From Rhizobium terrae (GTDB lineage: Bacteria; Pseudomonadota; Alphaproteobacteria; Rhizobiales; Rhizobiaceae), in assembly GCF_003425685.1 (NCBI RefSeq), contig NZ_QJKM01000002.1, positions 484,414-548,413 of the forward strand: DNA of 64,000 nucleotides, read 5' to 3'. Position numbers and translations under genes: made by a program. This document shows, in pieces, positions 46,668 to 55,703 of the stretch (the stretch's first letter is position 1; each line of letters opens with the position of its first letter). The notes below the pieces were generated by a model. It was not told the origin of the DNA. It did not search any database and was given only the letters and a program-made list of their open reading frames with translations.

Positions 46668-46734
46668 GCCACCTCCGAAAAGGGCCTCCATCCTATCGAA
46701 ATTTGCCCCTCTTCCAAAATCGGGAAAGAGAAAT

Positions 46735-46833
46735 TCCTATAGGATTCTTATATCTTTCCTATCCGGCCAATCTCGAACCCCTATGCGCTCCAGACGCATA
46801 TTAATGGGCGAGATGCAGCACAGAACATCTCGC
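46735..46833 (+). promoter_or_regulatory. kdp leader: palindrome and 8-bp hairpin
   Basis: A perfect palindrome TCCTATAGGA (46735-46744) in an AT-rich stretch could be an operator or promoter. A perfect 8-bp stem GCGAGATG/CATCTCGC with a 10-base loop follows at 46808-46833. Both precede the kdp genes. A KdpE site is possible but cannot be assigned by sequence alone. Confidence 0.45.
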
Positions 46834-46847
46834 AGCCAGAAAGCACA

Positions 46848-46877
46848 AAAGGCGCCTCCACCCGGAAGGCGCCCTTT
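46848..46877 (+). terminator. Hairpin before the kdp operon (terminator or attenuator)
   Basis: Stem GGCGCC/GGCGCC flanked by AAA and CTTT, with a loop of about 11 bases, 40 bases before the first tiny kdp gene. It may end the small-gene transcript or attenuate kdp. The T run is short. Confidence 0.5.
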
Positions 46878-46916
46878 GCCTCGTCTTGCTCCATGAACAA
46901 CCAGGAGTCCAGATCG

Positions 46917-47000
46917 ATGATGGATATCATTCTACTCGGCACGGCGACCGTCTTCTTCGCCCTCTGCTTTGCCTATACGCGAGCCTGCGACAGGCTTTGA
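46917..47000 (+). CDS. 27-residue membrane peptide upstream of kdpF
   Basis: A tiny gene, too short for usual gene callers: 27 residues from ATG 46917, with AGGAG 9-12 bases upstream of the tandem ATGs. The product MMDIILLGTATVFFALCFAY continues TRACDRL: one membrane helix and a short basic end. The stop at 46998 is 13 bases before kdpF and each has its own strong ribosome site. I infer a regulatory or assembly subunit of the Kdp pump. KdpF itself is the next gene, so this is extra. Confidence 0.7.
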   Translation: MMDIILLGTATVFFALCFAYTRACDRL

Positions 47001-47013
47001 AAGGAGAGCACCC

Positions 47014-47103
47014 ATGATCTTCGATTATGTCCTAAGCGGTGCCGTAACCGTTTTCCTCACCGCCTACCTCACCTACGCTCTCATCCGACCCGAGCGCTTC
47101 TGA
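47014..47103 (+). CDS. kdpF: Potassium-transporting ATPase small subunit KdpF
   Basis: 29 residues: MIFDYVLSGAVTVFLTAYLT, then YALIRPERF. This is the size and ending (LIRPERF) of KdpF, the single-helix subunit that stabilises the KdpABC complex. AAGGAGAG lies upstream of the ATG. kdpA starts 33 bases later. Confidence 0.92.
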   Translation: MIFDYVLSGAVTVFLTAYLTYALIRPERF

Positions 47104-47136
47104 GAGAAGCAGCCGGGTATTTGAAAGTTTCCTCCC

Positions 47137-48840
47137 ATGACCCTCAACGGATGGCTACAGATTCTCGTTTTCTGCGGGATTCTCATCGCGCTCGTCAAAC
47201 CGCTCGGCGGTTACATGACACGCGTCTTTTCAGGCGAACGCACATTCCTCTCGCCGGTCCTCGTTCCGATCGAACGGGGACTTTATGCATTGGCAGGCAC
47301 GAACGAACGCGAGGAGCAGCATTGGACTGCCTACGCCTTCGCGCTGCTGATGTTCAACCTCCTGGGCGTCTTCGTGCTTTACGCGCTGATGCGCCTGCAG
47401 GCCGGACTTCCCTACAATCCCGCCGGCATGGCGGCCGTGCCGCCCGAACTTTCCTTCAACACCGCCGTCAGCTTCGTGACCAATACCAACTGGCAGAACT
47501 ACGGCGGCGAAAGCACGATGTCCTACCTCACCCAGATGGCCGGCCTCAGCGTGCAGAACTTCGTGTCCGCCGCGACCGGCATCGCCATCGCCGTTGCCTT
47601 CATCCGCGCCTTCTCGCGGGCATCCGGCAAGGCGATCGGCAATTTCTGGGTCGACATGACCCGCGCCACGCTCTATCTCCTGCTGCCGCTCTGCATCGTG
47701 CTGACGCTCGTCTACGTCTGGCTCGGCGTACCGCAGACGCTCGGGCCCTATGTCGAGGCCACCACGCTCGAAGGCGCCAAGCAGACCATCGCTCTCGGCC
47801 CCGTCGCCTCGCAGCTTGCCATCAAGATGCTCGGCACCAATGGCGGCGGCTTCTTCAACGCCAACTCCGCCCATCCCTTCGAGAACCCTGATGCGATCTC
47901 GAACCTCATCCAGATGGTGTCGATCTTTTCGATCGGCGCGGCCCTGACGAACGTCTTCGGCCGCATGGTCGGCAACCAGCGCCAGGGCTGGGCGATCCTC
48001 GCGACGATGGGCGTGCTGTTCATTGCCGGCGTGATCGTCACCTACTGGGCGGAAACCGCAGGCAATCCGCTGATGCATGCCTTCGGCCTCGAGGGCGGCA
48101 ACATGGAAGGCAAGGAAGTCCGCTTCGGCATCACGCTATCGTCGCTGTTCGCGGTGATCACCACCGCCGCCTCCTGCGGCGCGGTCAACGCCATGCACGG
48201 CTCGTTCACGGCGCTCGGCGGCCTCATCCCGCTCATCAACATGCAGCTCGGCGAGGTCATCGTCGGCGGTGTCGGCGCAGGCTTCTACGGCATCCTGCTG
48301 TTCATCATCGTCGCCGTCTTCGTGGCAGGCCTGATGGTCGGCCGCACGCCGGAATATCTCGGCAAGAAGATCGAGGCGAAGGAAATGAAGATGGCCGTGC
48401 TCGCCATCCTCTGCCTGCCGCTCGCCATGCTGGTCTTCGTGGCGATCGCCAGCGTGCTGTCGTCGGCGGTGGCCTCGGTCGGCACGGCCGGCCCGCACGG
48501 CTTCTCCGAAATCCTCTACGCCTATACGTCGGCTGCCGCCAACAACGGCTCGGCCTTCGGGGGGCTCACCGGCAACACGCCCTGGTACAACGTGACGCTC
48601 GGGATCGGCATGCTGATCGGGCGTTTCCTGGTCATTGTCCCGGCGCTCGCCATCGCCGGCTCGCTCGCCGCCAAGAAGACGGTGCCCGCCTCGGCCGGCA
48701 CCTTCCCGACCGACGGTCCGCTCTTCGTCGGCCTGCTCGCCGGCACGATCCTCATCGTCGGCGGCCTCACCTTCATGCCCGCGCTGGCGCTCGGTCCGGT
48801 GGTCGAACACCTGGTGATGATCGCCGGCCAGACCTTCTGA
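47137..48840 (+). CDS. kdpA: Potassium-transporting ATPase channel-like subunit KdpA
   Basis: K+-selective subunit of the Kdp pump, 567 residues, ten membrane segments. The four filter-type repeats are visible: [44 protein letters not shown], and NNGSAFGGL. Length and order are canonical. A 54-residue membrane protein gene is inserted between it and kdpB. Confidence 0.98.
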   Translation: MTLNGWLQILVFCGILIALVKPLGGYMTRVFSGERTFLSPVLVPIERGLYALAGTNEREEQHWTAYAFALLMFNLLGVFVLYALMRLQAGLPYNPAGMAAVPPELSFNTAVSFVTNTNWQNYGGESTMSYLTQMAGLSVQNFVSAATGIAIAVAFIRAFSRASGKAIGNFWVDMTRATLYLLLPLCIVLTLVYVWLGVPQTLGPYVEATTLEGAKQTIALGPVASQLAIKMLGTNGGGFFNANSAHPFENPDAISNLIQMVSIFSIGAALTNVFGRMVGNQRQGWAILATMGVLFIAGVIVTYWAETAGNPLMHAFGLEGGNMEGKEVRFGITLSSLFAVITTAASCGAVNAMHGSFTALGGLIPLINMQLGEVIVGGVGAGFYGILLFIIVAVFVAGLMVGRTPEYLGKKIEAKEMKMAVLAILCLPLAMLVFVAIASVLSSAVASVGTAGPHGFSEILYAYTSAAANNGSAFGGLTGNTPWYNVTLGIGMLIGRFLVIVPALAIAGSLAAKKTVPASAGTFPTDGPLFVGLLAGTILIVGGLTFMPALALGPVVEHLVMIAGQTF

Positions 48841-48860
48841 GCCGCCAGGGGGACAATGTC

Positions 48861-49025
48861 ATGAGCATCCGCCATGCCCTCCGCAGACAGTCCGATCTTG
48901 CCTCGCAGAAGCGGGGCAAGATCGGCCCCCGGGGAACAGACCGCTGGTGCGGTTCCAATATAATTCTCGCGATGATGGCGGGCGTTTTCGCCATCGTCTG
49001 CGCAGTCGAAATCCTGCACGGCTGA
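48861..49025 (+). CDS. Small 'SNIIL' membrane protein within the kdp operon
   Basis: A 54-residue gene between kdpA and kdpB that a default annotation would probably miss. Start ATG 48861 with AGGGGGA eight bases upstream. A basic N-terminal half ([17 protein letters not shown]) is followed by one membrane helix [20 protein letters not shown]. The SNIIL-x-M start of the helix matches the 53-residue protein at 46506-46667. Its place in the operon suggests a helper of the KdpFABC pump; that is inference. Confidence 0.75.
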   Translation: MSIRHALRRQSDLASQKRGKIGPRGTDRWCGSNIILAMMAGVFAIVCAVEILHG

Positions 49026-49065
49026 CCGGCCCTCCGGTCGCCCCATTTTCAAGCTGGAGTCTCTT

Positions 49066-51153
49066 ATGAGCCAGTCCAAATCCGCGAGTATCATGGATAG
49101 TCGCATCCTCGTTCCGGCGGTCGGCGCCGCCTTCACCAAGCTCAACCCGCGGACGCTTGCCCGAAACCCGGTCATGTTCGTCGTGGCCACGGTCTCAGTG
49201 CTCACCACCATCCTCTTCGTCCGCGACCTCGTCACGGGCGGCGACGATCTCGCCTTCTCCTTCCAGATCAACCTCTGGCTCTGGTTCACCGTGCTCTTCG
49301 CCAATTTCGCGGAAGCGGTCGCCGAAGGCCGCGGCAAGGCGCAGGCGGATTCGCTGCGCAAGACCCGCACGGAGGCCCAGGCCAAGCTTCTGACCGGCAA
49401 CGACCGCACGGTCTACAAAATGGTTCCCGGCACCAGCCTCAAGGTGAACGACATCGTCATCGTCGAGGCGGGCGACATCATCCCGTCGGACGGCGAAGTG
49501 ATCGAAGGCGTCGCCTCGGTCAACGAAGCGGCGATCACCGGCGAGAGCGCCCCGGTCATCCGCGAATCCGGCGGCGACCGCTCGGCCGTCACCGGCGGCA
49601 CGCAGGTGCTTTCCGACTGGATCCGGGTGCGCATCACCGCTGCCGCCGGCTCGACCTTCCTCGACCGGATGATCTCGCTCGTCGAAGGTGCGGAACGCCA
49701 GAAGACGCCGAACGAGATCGCGCTCAACATCCTGCTCGCCGGCATGACGCTGATCTTCGTGCTCGCCACCGCGACGATCCCGAGTTTCGCCGCCTATGCC
49801 GGCGGCTCGATCCCGATCATCGTGCTGGTCGCCCTCTTCGTGACGCTTATCCCGACCACGATCGGCGCGCTGCTTTCAGCCATCGGCATCGCCGGCATGG
49901 ACCGCCTCGTCCGCTTCAACGTGCTCGCCATGTCCGGCCGCGCGGTGGAAGCCGCCGGCGACGTCGATACGCTGCTTCTCGACAAGACCGGCACGATCAC
50001 GCTCGGCAATCGCCAGGCGACCGAATTCCGTCCGGTTCGCGGCGTGACGGCGGAACAGCTGGCCGATGCCGCCCAGCTCGCCTCGCTCGCCGACGAAACG
50101 CCGGAAGGCCGTTCGATCGTCGTGCTGGCCAAGGAGAAATATGCCATCCGCGCCCGCGACATGCAGAGCCTGCAGGCGAGCTTCATTCCCTTCACCGCCC
50201 AGACGCGCATGAGCGGCGTCGATTTCGACGGCTCGCAGATCCGCAAGGGTGCCGTCGACGCGGTTCTGTCTTATGTGGGCTCGGGCGCGCTGCCGGTCGC
50301 AGGCACCACTGCCGCCGTTTCCTTCAATCAGTCGGAAGCCGTGCGCGAACTCCAGGCGATCACCGAGGAGATCGCCAAGGCCGGCGGCACACCGCTTGCG
50401 GTCGCCCGCGACGGGAGGCTGCTCGGGGTCATCCAGTTGAAGGATATCGTCAAGGGCGGCATCCGCGAACGCTTTGCGGAACTGCGCCGCATGGGCATCC
50501 GCACCGTGATGATCACCGGCGACAACCCCATGACAGCCGCAGCCATTGCCGCGGAAGCCGGCGTGGACGATTTCCTCGCCCAGGCGACGCCGGAAAACAA
50601 GCTGTCACTGATCCGCGAGGAACAGGCCAAGGGCAAGCTGGTCGCCATGTGCGGCGACGGCACCAACGATGCTCCCGCACTTGCCCAGGCCGATGTCGGC
50701 GTCGCCATGAACACCGGCACCGTCGCCGCCCGCGAGGCCGGCAACATGGTCGACCTCGACTCGGACCCGACGAAGCTCATCGAGATCGTCGAGATCGGCA
50801 AGCAGCTCCTGATGACGCGCGGGGCGCTGACGACGTTTTCGATCGCCAACGACATCGCCAAATATTTCGCCATCATCCCGGCGATGTTCCTGGCCTTCTA
50901 TCCGCAACTCGGCGTGCTGAACGTCATGGGTCTCGCAACCCCGCAGAGCGCCATCCTCTCGGCGATCATCTTCAACGCGCTGATCATCATCGCGCTGATC
51001 CCGCTGTCGCTGAAGGGTGTGAAATACCGGGCGATCGGCGCCGGCGCACTGCTTTCCCGCAATCTGCTGATCTACGGCCTCGGCGGCATCATCGTCCCGT
51101 TCATCGGCATCAAGGCGATCGACATGGCCATCACGGCCATCGGCCTCGCCTAA
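49066..51153 (+). CDS. kdpB: Potassium-transporting ATPase catalytic subunit KdpB
   Basis: P-type ATPase that powers K+ uptake. 695 residues: actuator TGES motif in AITGESAPV, phosphorylated Asp in [13 protein letters not shown], nucleotide domain with KGAVDAV, and the [18 protein letters not shown] hinge motif. PTTIGAL near the first core helices is typical of KdpB. kdpC follows 12 bases later. Confidence 0.98.
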   Translation: MSQSKSASIMDSRILVPAVGAAFTKLNPRTLARNPVMFVVATVSVLTTILFVRDLVTGGDDLAFSFQINLWLWFTVLFANFAEAVAEGRGKAQADSLRKTRTEAQAKLLTGNDRTVYKMVPGTSLKVNDIVIVEAGDIIPSDGEVIEGVASVNEAAITGESAPVIRESGGDRSAVTGGTQVLSDWIRVRITAAAGSTFLDRMISLVEGAERQKTPNEIALNILLAGMTLIFVLATATIPSFAAYAGGSIPIIVLVALFVTLIPTTIGALLSAIGIAGMDRLVRFNVLAMSGRAVEAAGDVDTLLLDKTGTITLGNRQATEFRPVRGVTAEQLADAAQLASLADETPEGRSIVVLAKEKYAIRARDMQSLQASFIPFTAQTRMSGVDFDGSQIRKGAVDAVLSYVGSGALPVAGTTAAVSFNQSEAVRELQAITEEIAKAGGTPLAVARDGRLLGVIQLKDIVKGGIRERFAELRRMGIRTVMITGDNPMTAAAIAAEAGVDDFLAQATPENKLSLIREEQAKGKLVAMCGDGTNDAPALAQADVGVAMNTGTVAAREAGNMVDLDSDPTKLIEIVEIGKQLLMTRGALTTFSIANDIAKYFAIIPAMFLAFYPQLGVLNVMGLATPQSAILSAIIFNALIIIALIPLSLKGVKYRAIGAGALLSRNLLIYGLGGIIVPFIGIKAIDMAITAIGLA

Positions 51154-51165
51154 GGAGTTGACATC

Positions 51166-51735
51166 ATGTTGAAAGAACTTCGTCCGGCAATCGTTTTGAT
51201 CGTTGCCATCACCGCCATCACCGGCCTCATCTATCCGCTCGGCATGACCGGCATCGCCCAGGCCGTCTTTCCGGCCCAGGCAAACGGCAGCCTGATCGAG
51301 AAGGACGGTCAGGTGATCGGCTCGACGCTGATCGGCCAGGCCTTCACCGGCGACCGGTATTTCCACGGCCGCCCCTCGGCCGCCGGCGACGGCTACAATG
51401 CCGCCTCGTCCTCCGGCTCCAACCTCGGCCCGACCAGCCAGAAACTGATCGACCGCGTGAAGACTGATTACGAAGCTGCCAAGGCGATCAACCCGAATGC
51501 GGATGTGCCGGTGGATCTGGTCACTGCATCCGGCAGCGGCCTCGACCCGCATATCTCGCCGGAAGCCGCCTATTTCCAGGTGCCGCGTGTGGCGAAGGCG
51601 AGAGCGATGGATGAAGTTAAGGTTCGTGCATTGGTCGATCAGAGCATTGAGGGTCGCGAACTCGGTTTACTCGGTGAACCTGTCGTCAATGTGCTTGCGC
51701 TTAATATGAAGCTTGATGCACCTATGACGCGGTAA
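51166..51735 (+). CDS. kdpC: Potassium-transporting ATPase subunit KdpC
   Basis: Single-pass subunit of the pump, 189 residues. N-terminal helix ([20 protein letters not shown]) with the usual TGxIYPL ending, followed by [22 protein letters not shown] and LGPTSQKL, and the C-terminal [22 protein letters not shown]. Canonical length. Confidence 0.97.
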   Translation: MLKELRPAIVLIVAITAITGLIYPLGMTGIAQAVFPAQANGSLIEKDGQVIGSTLIGQAFTGDRYFHGRPSAAGDGYNAASSSGSNLGPTSQKLIDRVKTDYEAAKAINPNADVPVDLVTASGSGLDPHISPEAAYFQVPRVAKARAMDEVKVRALVDQSIEGRELGLLGEPVVNVLALNMKLDAPMTR

Positions 51736-51751
51736 AGCTTCGAGCGTGCAG

Positions 51752-51875
51752 CCCCCTCATCCGCCTGCCGGCACCTTCTCCCCGCTGGGGAGAAGGGAAA
51801 TTGCCGCAACGTCACCGTTCCCCTCTACCCCTCGGGGAGAGGATGGCCGAGCGTAAGCGGAGGCCGGGTGAGAGG
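51752..51875. repeat. RIME/REP-like rhizobial intergenic repeat
   Basis: Two imperfect palindromic units in the kdpC-kdpD gap. The left contains CTTCTCCCCGCTGGGGAGAA and the right has CCCCTCGGGGAGAGGATGGC plus a distal GAGAGGG arm. The wording (CCCCTCATCC..., GGGGAGAAGG, ...GGCCGGGTGAGAGGG) is the one seen in Rhizobium intergenic mosaic elements scattered through these genomes. It separates pump genes from sensor genes and may act on mRNA stability. Confidence 0.75.
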
Positions 51876-51910
51876 GCCGCACGCACCGACATGCAAGAAA
51901 GACTATCCTC

Positions 51911-54658
51911 ATGCCCGACGCCAATCGAGAGAACGGCCGCGATACCGACAACAGGCCTTCGCCGGATGCACTTCTGGAGCATGCCGAGCGGGAGGCGCGC
52001 GGCCGGCTGAAGATTTTTCTCGGAGCCGCACCGGGCGTCGGCAAGACCTATGAAATGCTGATGTCCGGCCGCGCCCGCAAGGCGGACGGCGTGGACGTGG
52101 TGATCGGTGTGGTCGAGACCCACGGGCGCAAGGAGACCGAGGTGCTCGTCGAGGGTTTCGAGGTCATCCCCCGCAGGAAGATCGATTATCGCGGCCAGAT
52201 GCTCGACGAGATGGACATCGACGCCATTCTTGCCCGCCGTCCCGCCCTCGTCCTCGTCGACGAGCTTGCCCACACCAATGCCGCCGGCAGCCGCCATCCG
52301 AAACGCTACATGGATGTGCAGGAAATCCTCTCGAACGGCATCGACGTCTATTCGACCCTCAACATCCAGCATGTCGAAAGCCTGAACGACGTCGTGGCGC
52401 AGATCACCCGCGTCCGCGTCCGCGAGACGGTGCCGGACCTGATCATCGACCGCGCCGACGACGTCGAGATCATCGACATCACGCCCGACGACCTCATCAA
52501 GCGGCTGCATGACGGCAAGGTCTATGTGCCGCAAACCGCACGGCGCGCCATTGAGAACTATTTTTCGCCGGGCAACCTGACGGCGCTGCGCGAGCTCGCG
52601 CTCCGCCGCACCGCCCAGCGGGTGGACGAGCAGCTTTTGAACCACATGCAGACGCATGCGATCTCCGGCCCCTGGGCCGCCGGCGACCGGCTGCTCGTCT
52701 GCCTCGACCACGGCCGCAACGGCGCGAGCCTCGTCCGTTACGCCCGCCGCCAGGCCGACCGGCTGCGCGCGCCCTGGACGACGCTGCACCTCGAAACGCC
52801 GCAGGCGATGAACCTTTCCGACGAGGACAAGGACCGGCTGGCGGCCAACATGCGGCTTGCCCAGCAGCTCGGCGCCGAGACCGTGACGCTGCCGGCCGTC
52901 AATCCGTCGCGGGACATCATCGCTTACGCCAATGCCCACAACTTCACCCATATCGTCGTCGGCAGGCCCGGCAAGCCGCGCTGGCGGCAATGGTGGCACG
53001 GTTCGATCACCCACGACCTGATCCGTTACGCGGGCGACATCAGCGTCCACGTGATTTCCGGCGACACGAAGGAAAGCGAGATGCGGCGCGGCGTGAAGGC
53101 CGCCAAGCCGCCGAAACCCTTCCGCATCAAACCCTACCTGCTGAGCGTCGGGTTCGTCGCGCTGGCGGTTCTCGCCGGGGCCATGCTCGACCAGACCCTC
53201 AACGTCCAGAACCTCGCGCTCGTCTTCCTGATGGCGGTGCTGGCGGCGGCCGTGCGCGGCGGTCTCGGCCCAGGCCTTTTCGCCTCGCTTCTCGGCGCGC
53301 TTTCCTTCAACTTCTTCTTCCTGGAGCCGCGCTACACGTTCACCGTCCGCGATCCGGAAAGCCTGGTCGCCCTGTTCTTCTATCTCGGCGTCGCGATCAT
53401 CGCCTCGAACCTCACGGCCGCCGTGCAGCGCCAGGCCGCCGCAGCACGGCTCAGGGCCCGAACGACGGAAGACCTCTATCTCTTCTCCAAGAAACTTGCC
53501 GGCACCGGCACGCTGGACGACGTGCTGTGGGCGACCGCCTTCCAGATCGCCTCGATGCTGAAGGTCCGCGTCGTCATCCTGCTGCCGGAAGGCGGCTCGA
53601 TCGCGGTCAAGGCGGGTTATCCGCCGGACGACACGCTGGTGGACGCCGACATCGCCGCCGCCAAATGGGCCTGGGAGCATAACCGCCCTGCCGGCCGTGC
53701 CGCCGATACGCTGCCGGGCGCCAAGCGCCTTTATCTTCCCATGCGCACCGGCCGTGAGGCCGTCGGCGTCATCGGCCTCGACAACGACAGGCAGGGGCCG
53801 TTGCTCACGCCGGAACAGCAGCGGCTGTTCGATGCGCTGGCGGACCAGGCGGCGCTCGCCATCGAACGCGTCCAGCTCGTCTCCGACGTCGATAAAGCGA
53901 AGCTCGCGGCGGAGACCGACCGGCTGCGCACCGCGCTGCTGACCTCCATTTCGCACGATCTGAAGACGCCGCTTGCTGCGATCATGGGTTCGGCCGATAC
54001 GCTGAGGGACCTTGGCCCGCAGCTCAACGAGGAGGCCCGCAGGGACCTGTTGTCGACCGTCGTCGACGAGTCCGAACGGCTCAACCGCTTCATTTCCAAC
54101 CTGCTCGACATGACCCGCATCGGCTCGGGCGCCATGGAACCCAACTACGCCTTCCATTTCGCCGGCGACATCGTCGGCACGGCGCTTTCCCGGACGGCGA
54201 AGATCACGGCTCGCCATCGGGTCAATGTCAGCATTCCCGCCGACCTGCCGATGCTGAAGGTCGATCCCGTCCTCTTCGAGCAGGTGCTGTTCAACCTCAT
54301 CGACAATGCCGCCAAATACGCGCCCGACGACACGGTGATCGACATACGCGGCTGGCGGGACGGCGGCTCGATCCTGATATCGGTGATGGACGAGGGGCCG
54401 GGAATTCCGCCCGACGACCTGGAACGGATCTTCGACAGCTTCTACCGGGTGCGGAAGGGCGATCATGTGCGGGCCGGCACCGGGCTCGGCCTTTCGATCT
54501 GCCGCGGTTTCATCGAGGCCATGGGCGGCACGATCCGCGCCGCCAACCGAACCGGCAACGGGCCGGACACGTCCGGCGCGATCTTCACCATCCGCCTGCC
54601 GGTCGCGGATAACGTCTTTGCGCCGGCCGAAGCGCCCCAGCCGGGAGAGAACGAATGA
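51911..54658 (+). CDS. kdpD: Potassium-sensing histidine kinase KdpD
   Basis: Sensor kinase for the kdp operon, 915 residues. Order: N-terminal KdpD domain with Walker A (GAAPGVGKTYEML) and LVLVDELAHTN; a USP-like domain; four membrane helices (about 395-500, DUF4118); a GAF-like domain; then HisKA with the His in SISHDLKTPLAA and a HATPase with DNAAKYAPDD and GLGLSICRGF. All domains are present and intact. Its stop overlaps the kdpE start (ATGA). Confidence 0.97.
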   Translation: MPDANRENGRDTDNRPSPDALLEHAEREARGRLKIFLGAAPGVGKTYEMLMSGRARKADGVDVVIGVVETHGRKETEVLVEGFEVIPRRKIDYRGQMLDEMDIDAILARRPALVLVDELAHTNAAGSRHPKRYMDVQEILSNGIDVYSTLNIQHVESLNDVVAQITRVRVRETVPDLIIDRADDVEIIDITPDDLIKRLHDGKVYVPQTARRAIENYFSPGNLTALRELALRRTAQRVDEQLLNHMQTHAISGPWAAGDRLLVCLDHGRNGASLVRYARRQADRLRAPWTTLHLETPQAMNLSDEDKDRLAANMRLAQQLGAETVTLPAVNPSRDIIAYANAHNFTHIVVGRPGKPRWRQWWHGSITHDLIRYAGDISVHVISGDTKESEMRRGVKAAKPPKPFRIKPYLLSVGFVALAVLAGAMLDQTLNVQNLALVFLMAVLAAAVRGGLGPGLFASLLGALSFNFFFLEPRYTFTVRDPESLVALFFYLGVAIIASNLTAAVQRQAAAARLRARTTEDLYLFSKKLAGTGTLDDVLWATAFQIASMLKVRVVILLPEGGSIAVKAGYPPDDTLVDADIAAAKWAWEHNRPAGRAADTLPGAKRLYLPMRTGREAVGVIGLDNDRQGPLLTPEQQRLFDALADQAALAIERVQLVSDVDKAKLAAETDRLRTALLTSISHDLKTPLAAIMGSADTLRDLGPQLNEEARRDLLSTVVDESERLNRFISNLLDMTRIGSGAMEPNYAFHFAGDIVGTALSRTAKITARHRVNVSIPADLPMLKVDPVLFEQVLFNLIDNAAKYAPDDTVIDIRGWRDGGSILISVMDEGPGIPPDDLERIFDSFYRVRKGDHVRAGTGLGLSICRGFIEAMGGTIRAANRTGNGPDTSGAIFTIRLPVADNVFAPAEAPQPGENE

Positions 54659-55347
54659 CCAGTACCGCCGTACGCATCCTGATCGTCGATGACGAGCCAC
54701 CCATCCGCAAGCTGATCCGGGTCGGCCTTTCCGCCCAGGATTACGCCATCAGCGAGGCGATGAACGCCAAGGTGGCGATCGATCTGGTCAGGACGGAGAA
54801 GCCGGATCTCATCATCCTCGATCTCGGCCTGCCGGACATGTCCGGCCACGACCTATTGGCCAAATGGCGGGCCGAAGGCCTCGACCTGCCGATCGTCATC
54901 CTCTCCAGCCGCACCGACGAGGCGGGCATCGTCAAGGCGCTGGAACTCGGCGCCGACGACTACATGACAAAACCCTTCGGCATGAACGAACTCGGCGCCC
55001 GCATCCGCGTGGCGCTCCGCCACCGCCTGCAGGCCCAGGGCGAAAAACCGGTCTTCCAGACCGGCGAACTCTCCGTCGACCTCGTCAAGCGCATCGTCAA
55101 GGTGGCCGACAAGGAGATCAAGCTCTCTCCCAAGGAATACGACATCCTGCGCATCCTGGTGCAGCACGCCGGCAAGGTGCTGACCCACCGCTTCCTGCTG
55201 GAACACGTCTGGGACGGGCTGACGGACGTGCAGTATCTCCGCGTCTACGTTCGGCAGCTCAGGCAGAAGATCGAAAAGACGCCGGACCAGCCGCAATACA
55301 TCCTGACGGAGACCGGAGTGGGGTATCGGCTGCATGAGGGCGGGTGA
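54655..55347 (+). CDS. kdpE: Response regulator KdpE
   Basis: OmpR-family activator of kdp. 230 residues: REC domain with acidic pair IVDDEPP, phospho-Asp in IILDLGLPDMSG, and Lys in DDYMTKPFG; a C-terminal winged helix (LSPKEYDILRILVQHAGKVL; YLRVYVRQLRQKIE; ETGVGYRL). Coupled to kdpD by a four-base overlap. Confidence 0.97.
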   Translation: MTSTAVRILIVDDEPPIRKLIRVGLSAQDYAISEAMNAKVAIDLVRTEKPDLIILDLGLPDMSGHDLLAKWRAEGLDLPIVILSSRTDEAGIVKALELGADDYMTKPFGMNELGARIRVALRHRLQAQGEKPVFQTGELSVDLVKRIVKVADKEIKLSPKEYDILRILVQHAGKVLTHRFLLEHVWDGLTDVQYLRVYVRQLRQKIEKTPDQPQYILTETGVGYRLHEGG

Positions 55348-55359
55348 GGACCTCGGAAG

Positions 55360-55384
55360 TTCGTCCTGCGGAGCCGCAGGCGAA
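55360..55384. other. Hairpin after the kdp operon
   Basis: Stem TTCG-CCTGCGG/CCGCAGG-CGAA with one bulged T and a 2-base loop, directly after kdpE. No T run follows, so it is a weak terminator candidate. Confidence 0.45.
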
Positions 55385-55422
55385 TAGACCAATTCCGCCG
55401 AATTCACAGTCAAGGGGAAAAA

Positions 55423-55470
55423 TGGTGCCCGGAGGCGGATTTGAACCACCGACACGCGGATTTTCAATCC
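55423..55470 (-). other. Attachment site: 3' part of tRNA-Phe
   Basis: The minus strand reads GGATTGAAAATCCGCG, then the variable loop, T-arm (GGTTCAAATCC) and acceptor end CTCCGGGCACCA. This is the second half of a tRNA-Phe(GAA) gene beginning inside the anticodon arm; the preceding sequence (minus strand) no longer fits a tRNA. Integrases target this place, so the fragment is one end (attL/attR) of an integrated element. The intact tRNA-Phe should be at the other end, beyond the window. A full tRNA is not encoded here. Confidence 0.85.
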
Positions 55471-55500
55471 TAATGTCTCATTCATAGCCCATTTGCAAGT

Positions 55501-55703
55501 TTGTTGACAAGCGTCGAAATCACGATATCTCCCTTCTACAAAAATCAGCAAAATCATAGCGTTGTCAACAATTACGCCCCTCTTGCTTGTTTCAGCAAGC
55601 TGGATCAGGCTCGGTACTGCCTGCTCTTGTCAACCAATTTGGAAGCGGTATAGGAGCGGTATAGATTTTGGCGACGGTATAGAACGGAGTGCGGGCGGTA
55701 TGG
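55501..55703. repeat. Inverted and direct repeats between the attachment site and the integrase
   Basis: TTGTTGACAA (55501-55510) is an exact inverse of TTGTCAACAA (55562-55571), and a near copy TTGTCAACCAA lies at 55627-55637. A second set, CGGTATAG, occurs at 55646-55653, 55657-55664 and 55675-55682, with a variant CGGTATGG at 55696-55703 overlapping the integrase ATG. They may be arm-type integrase sites and repressor or excisionase sites. The sequence from 55471 to 55699 holds no gene. Confidence 0.7.

Noticed and set aside
46735..46877. A c-di-AMP-type or other named riboswitch ahead of kdp
   Set aside because: The hairpins do not show the conserved bases of known classes, and c-di-AMP is not typical of this bacterial group.
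51812..54700. 962-codon minus-strand open frame opposite kdpD
   Set aside because: Complement of KdpD with all its motifs on the other strand; ordinary effect of high GC.
55423..55470. A complete tRNA-Phe gene
   Set aside because: Only the anticodon arm to the CCA end is present; the D-arm and 5' acceptor half do not follow.
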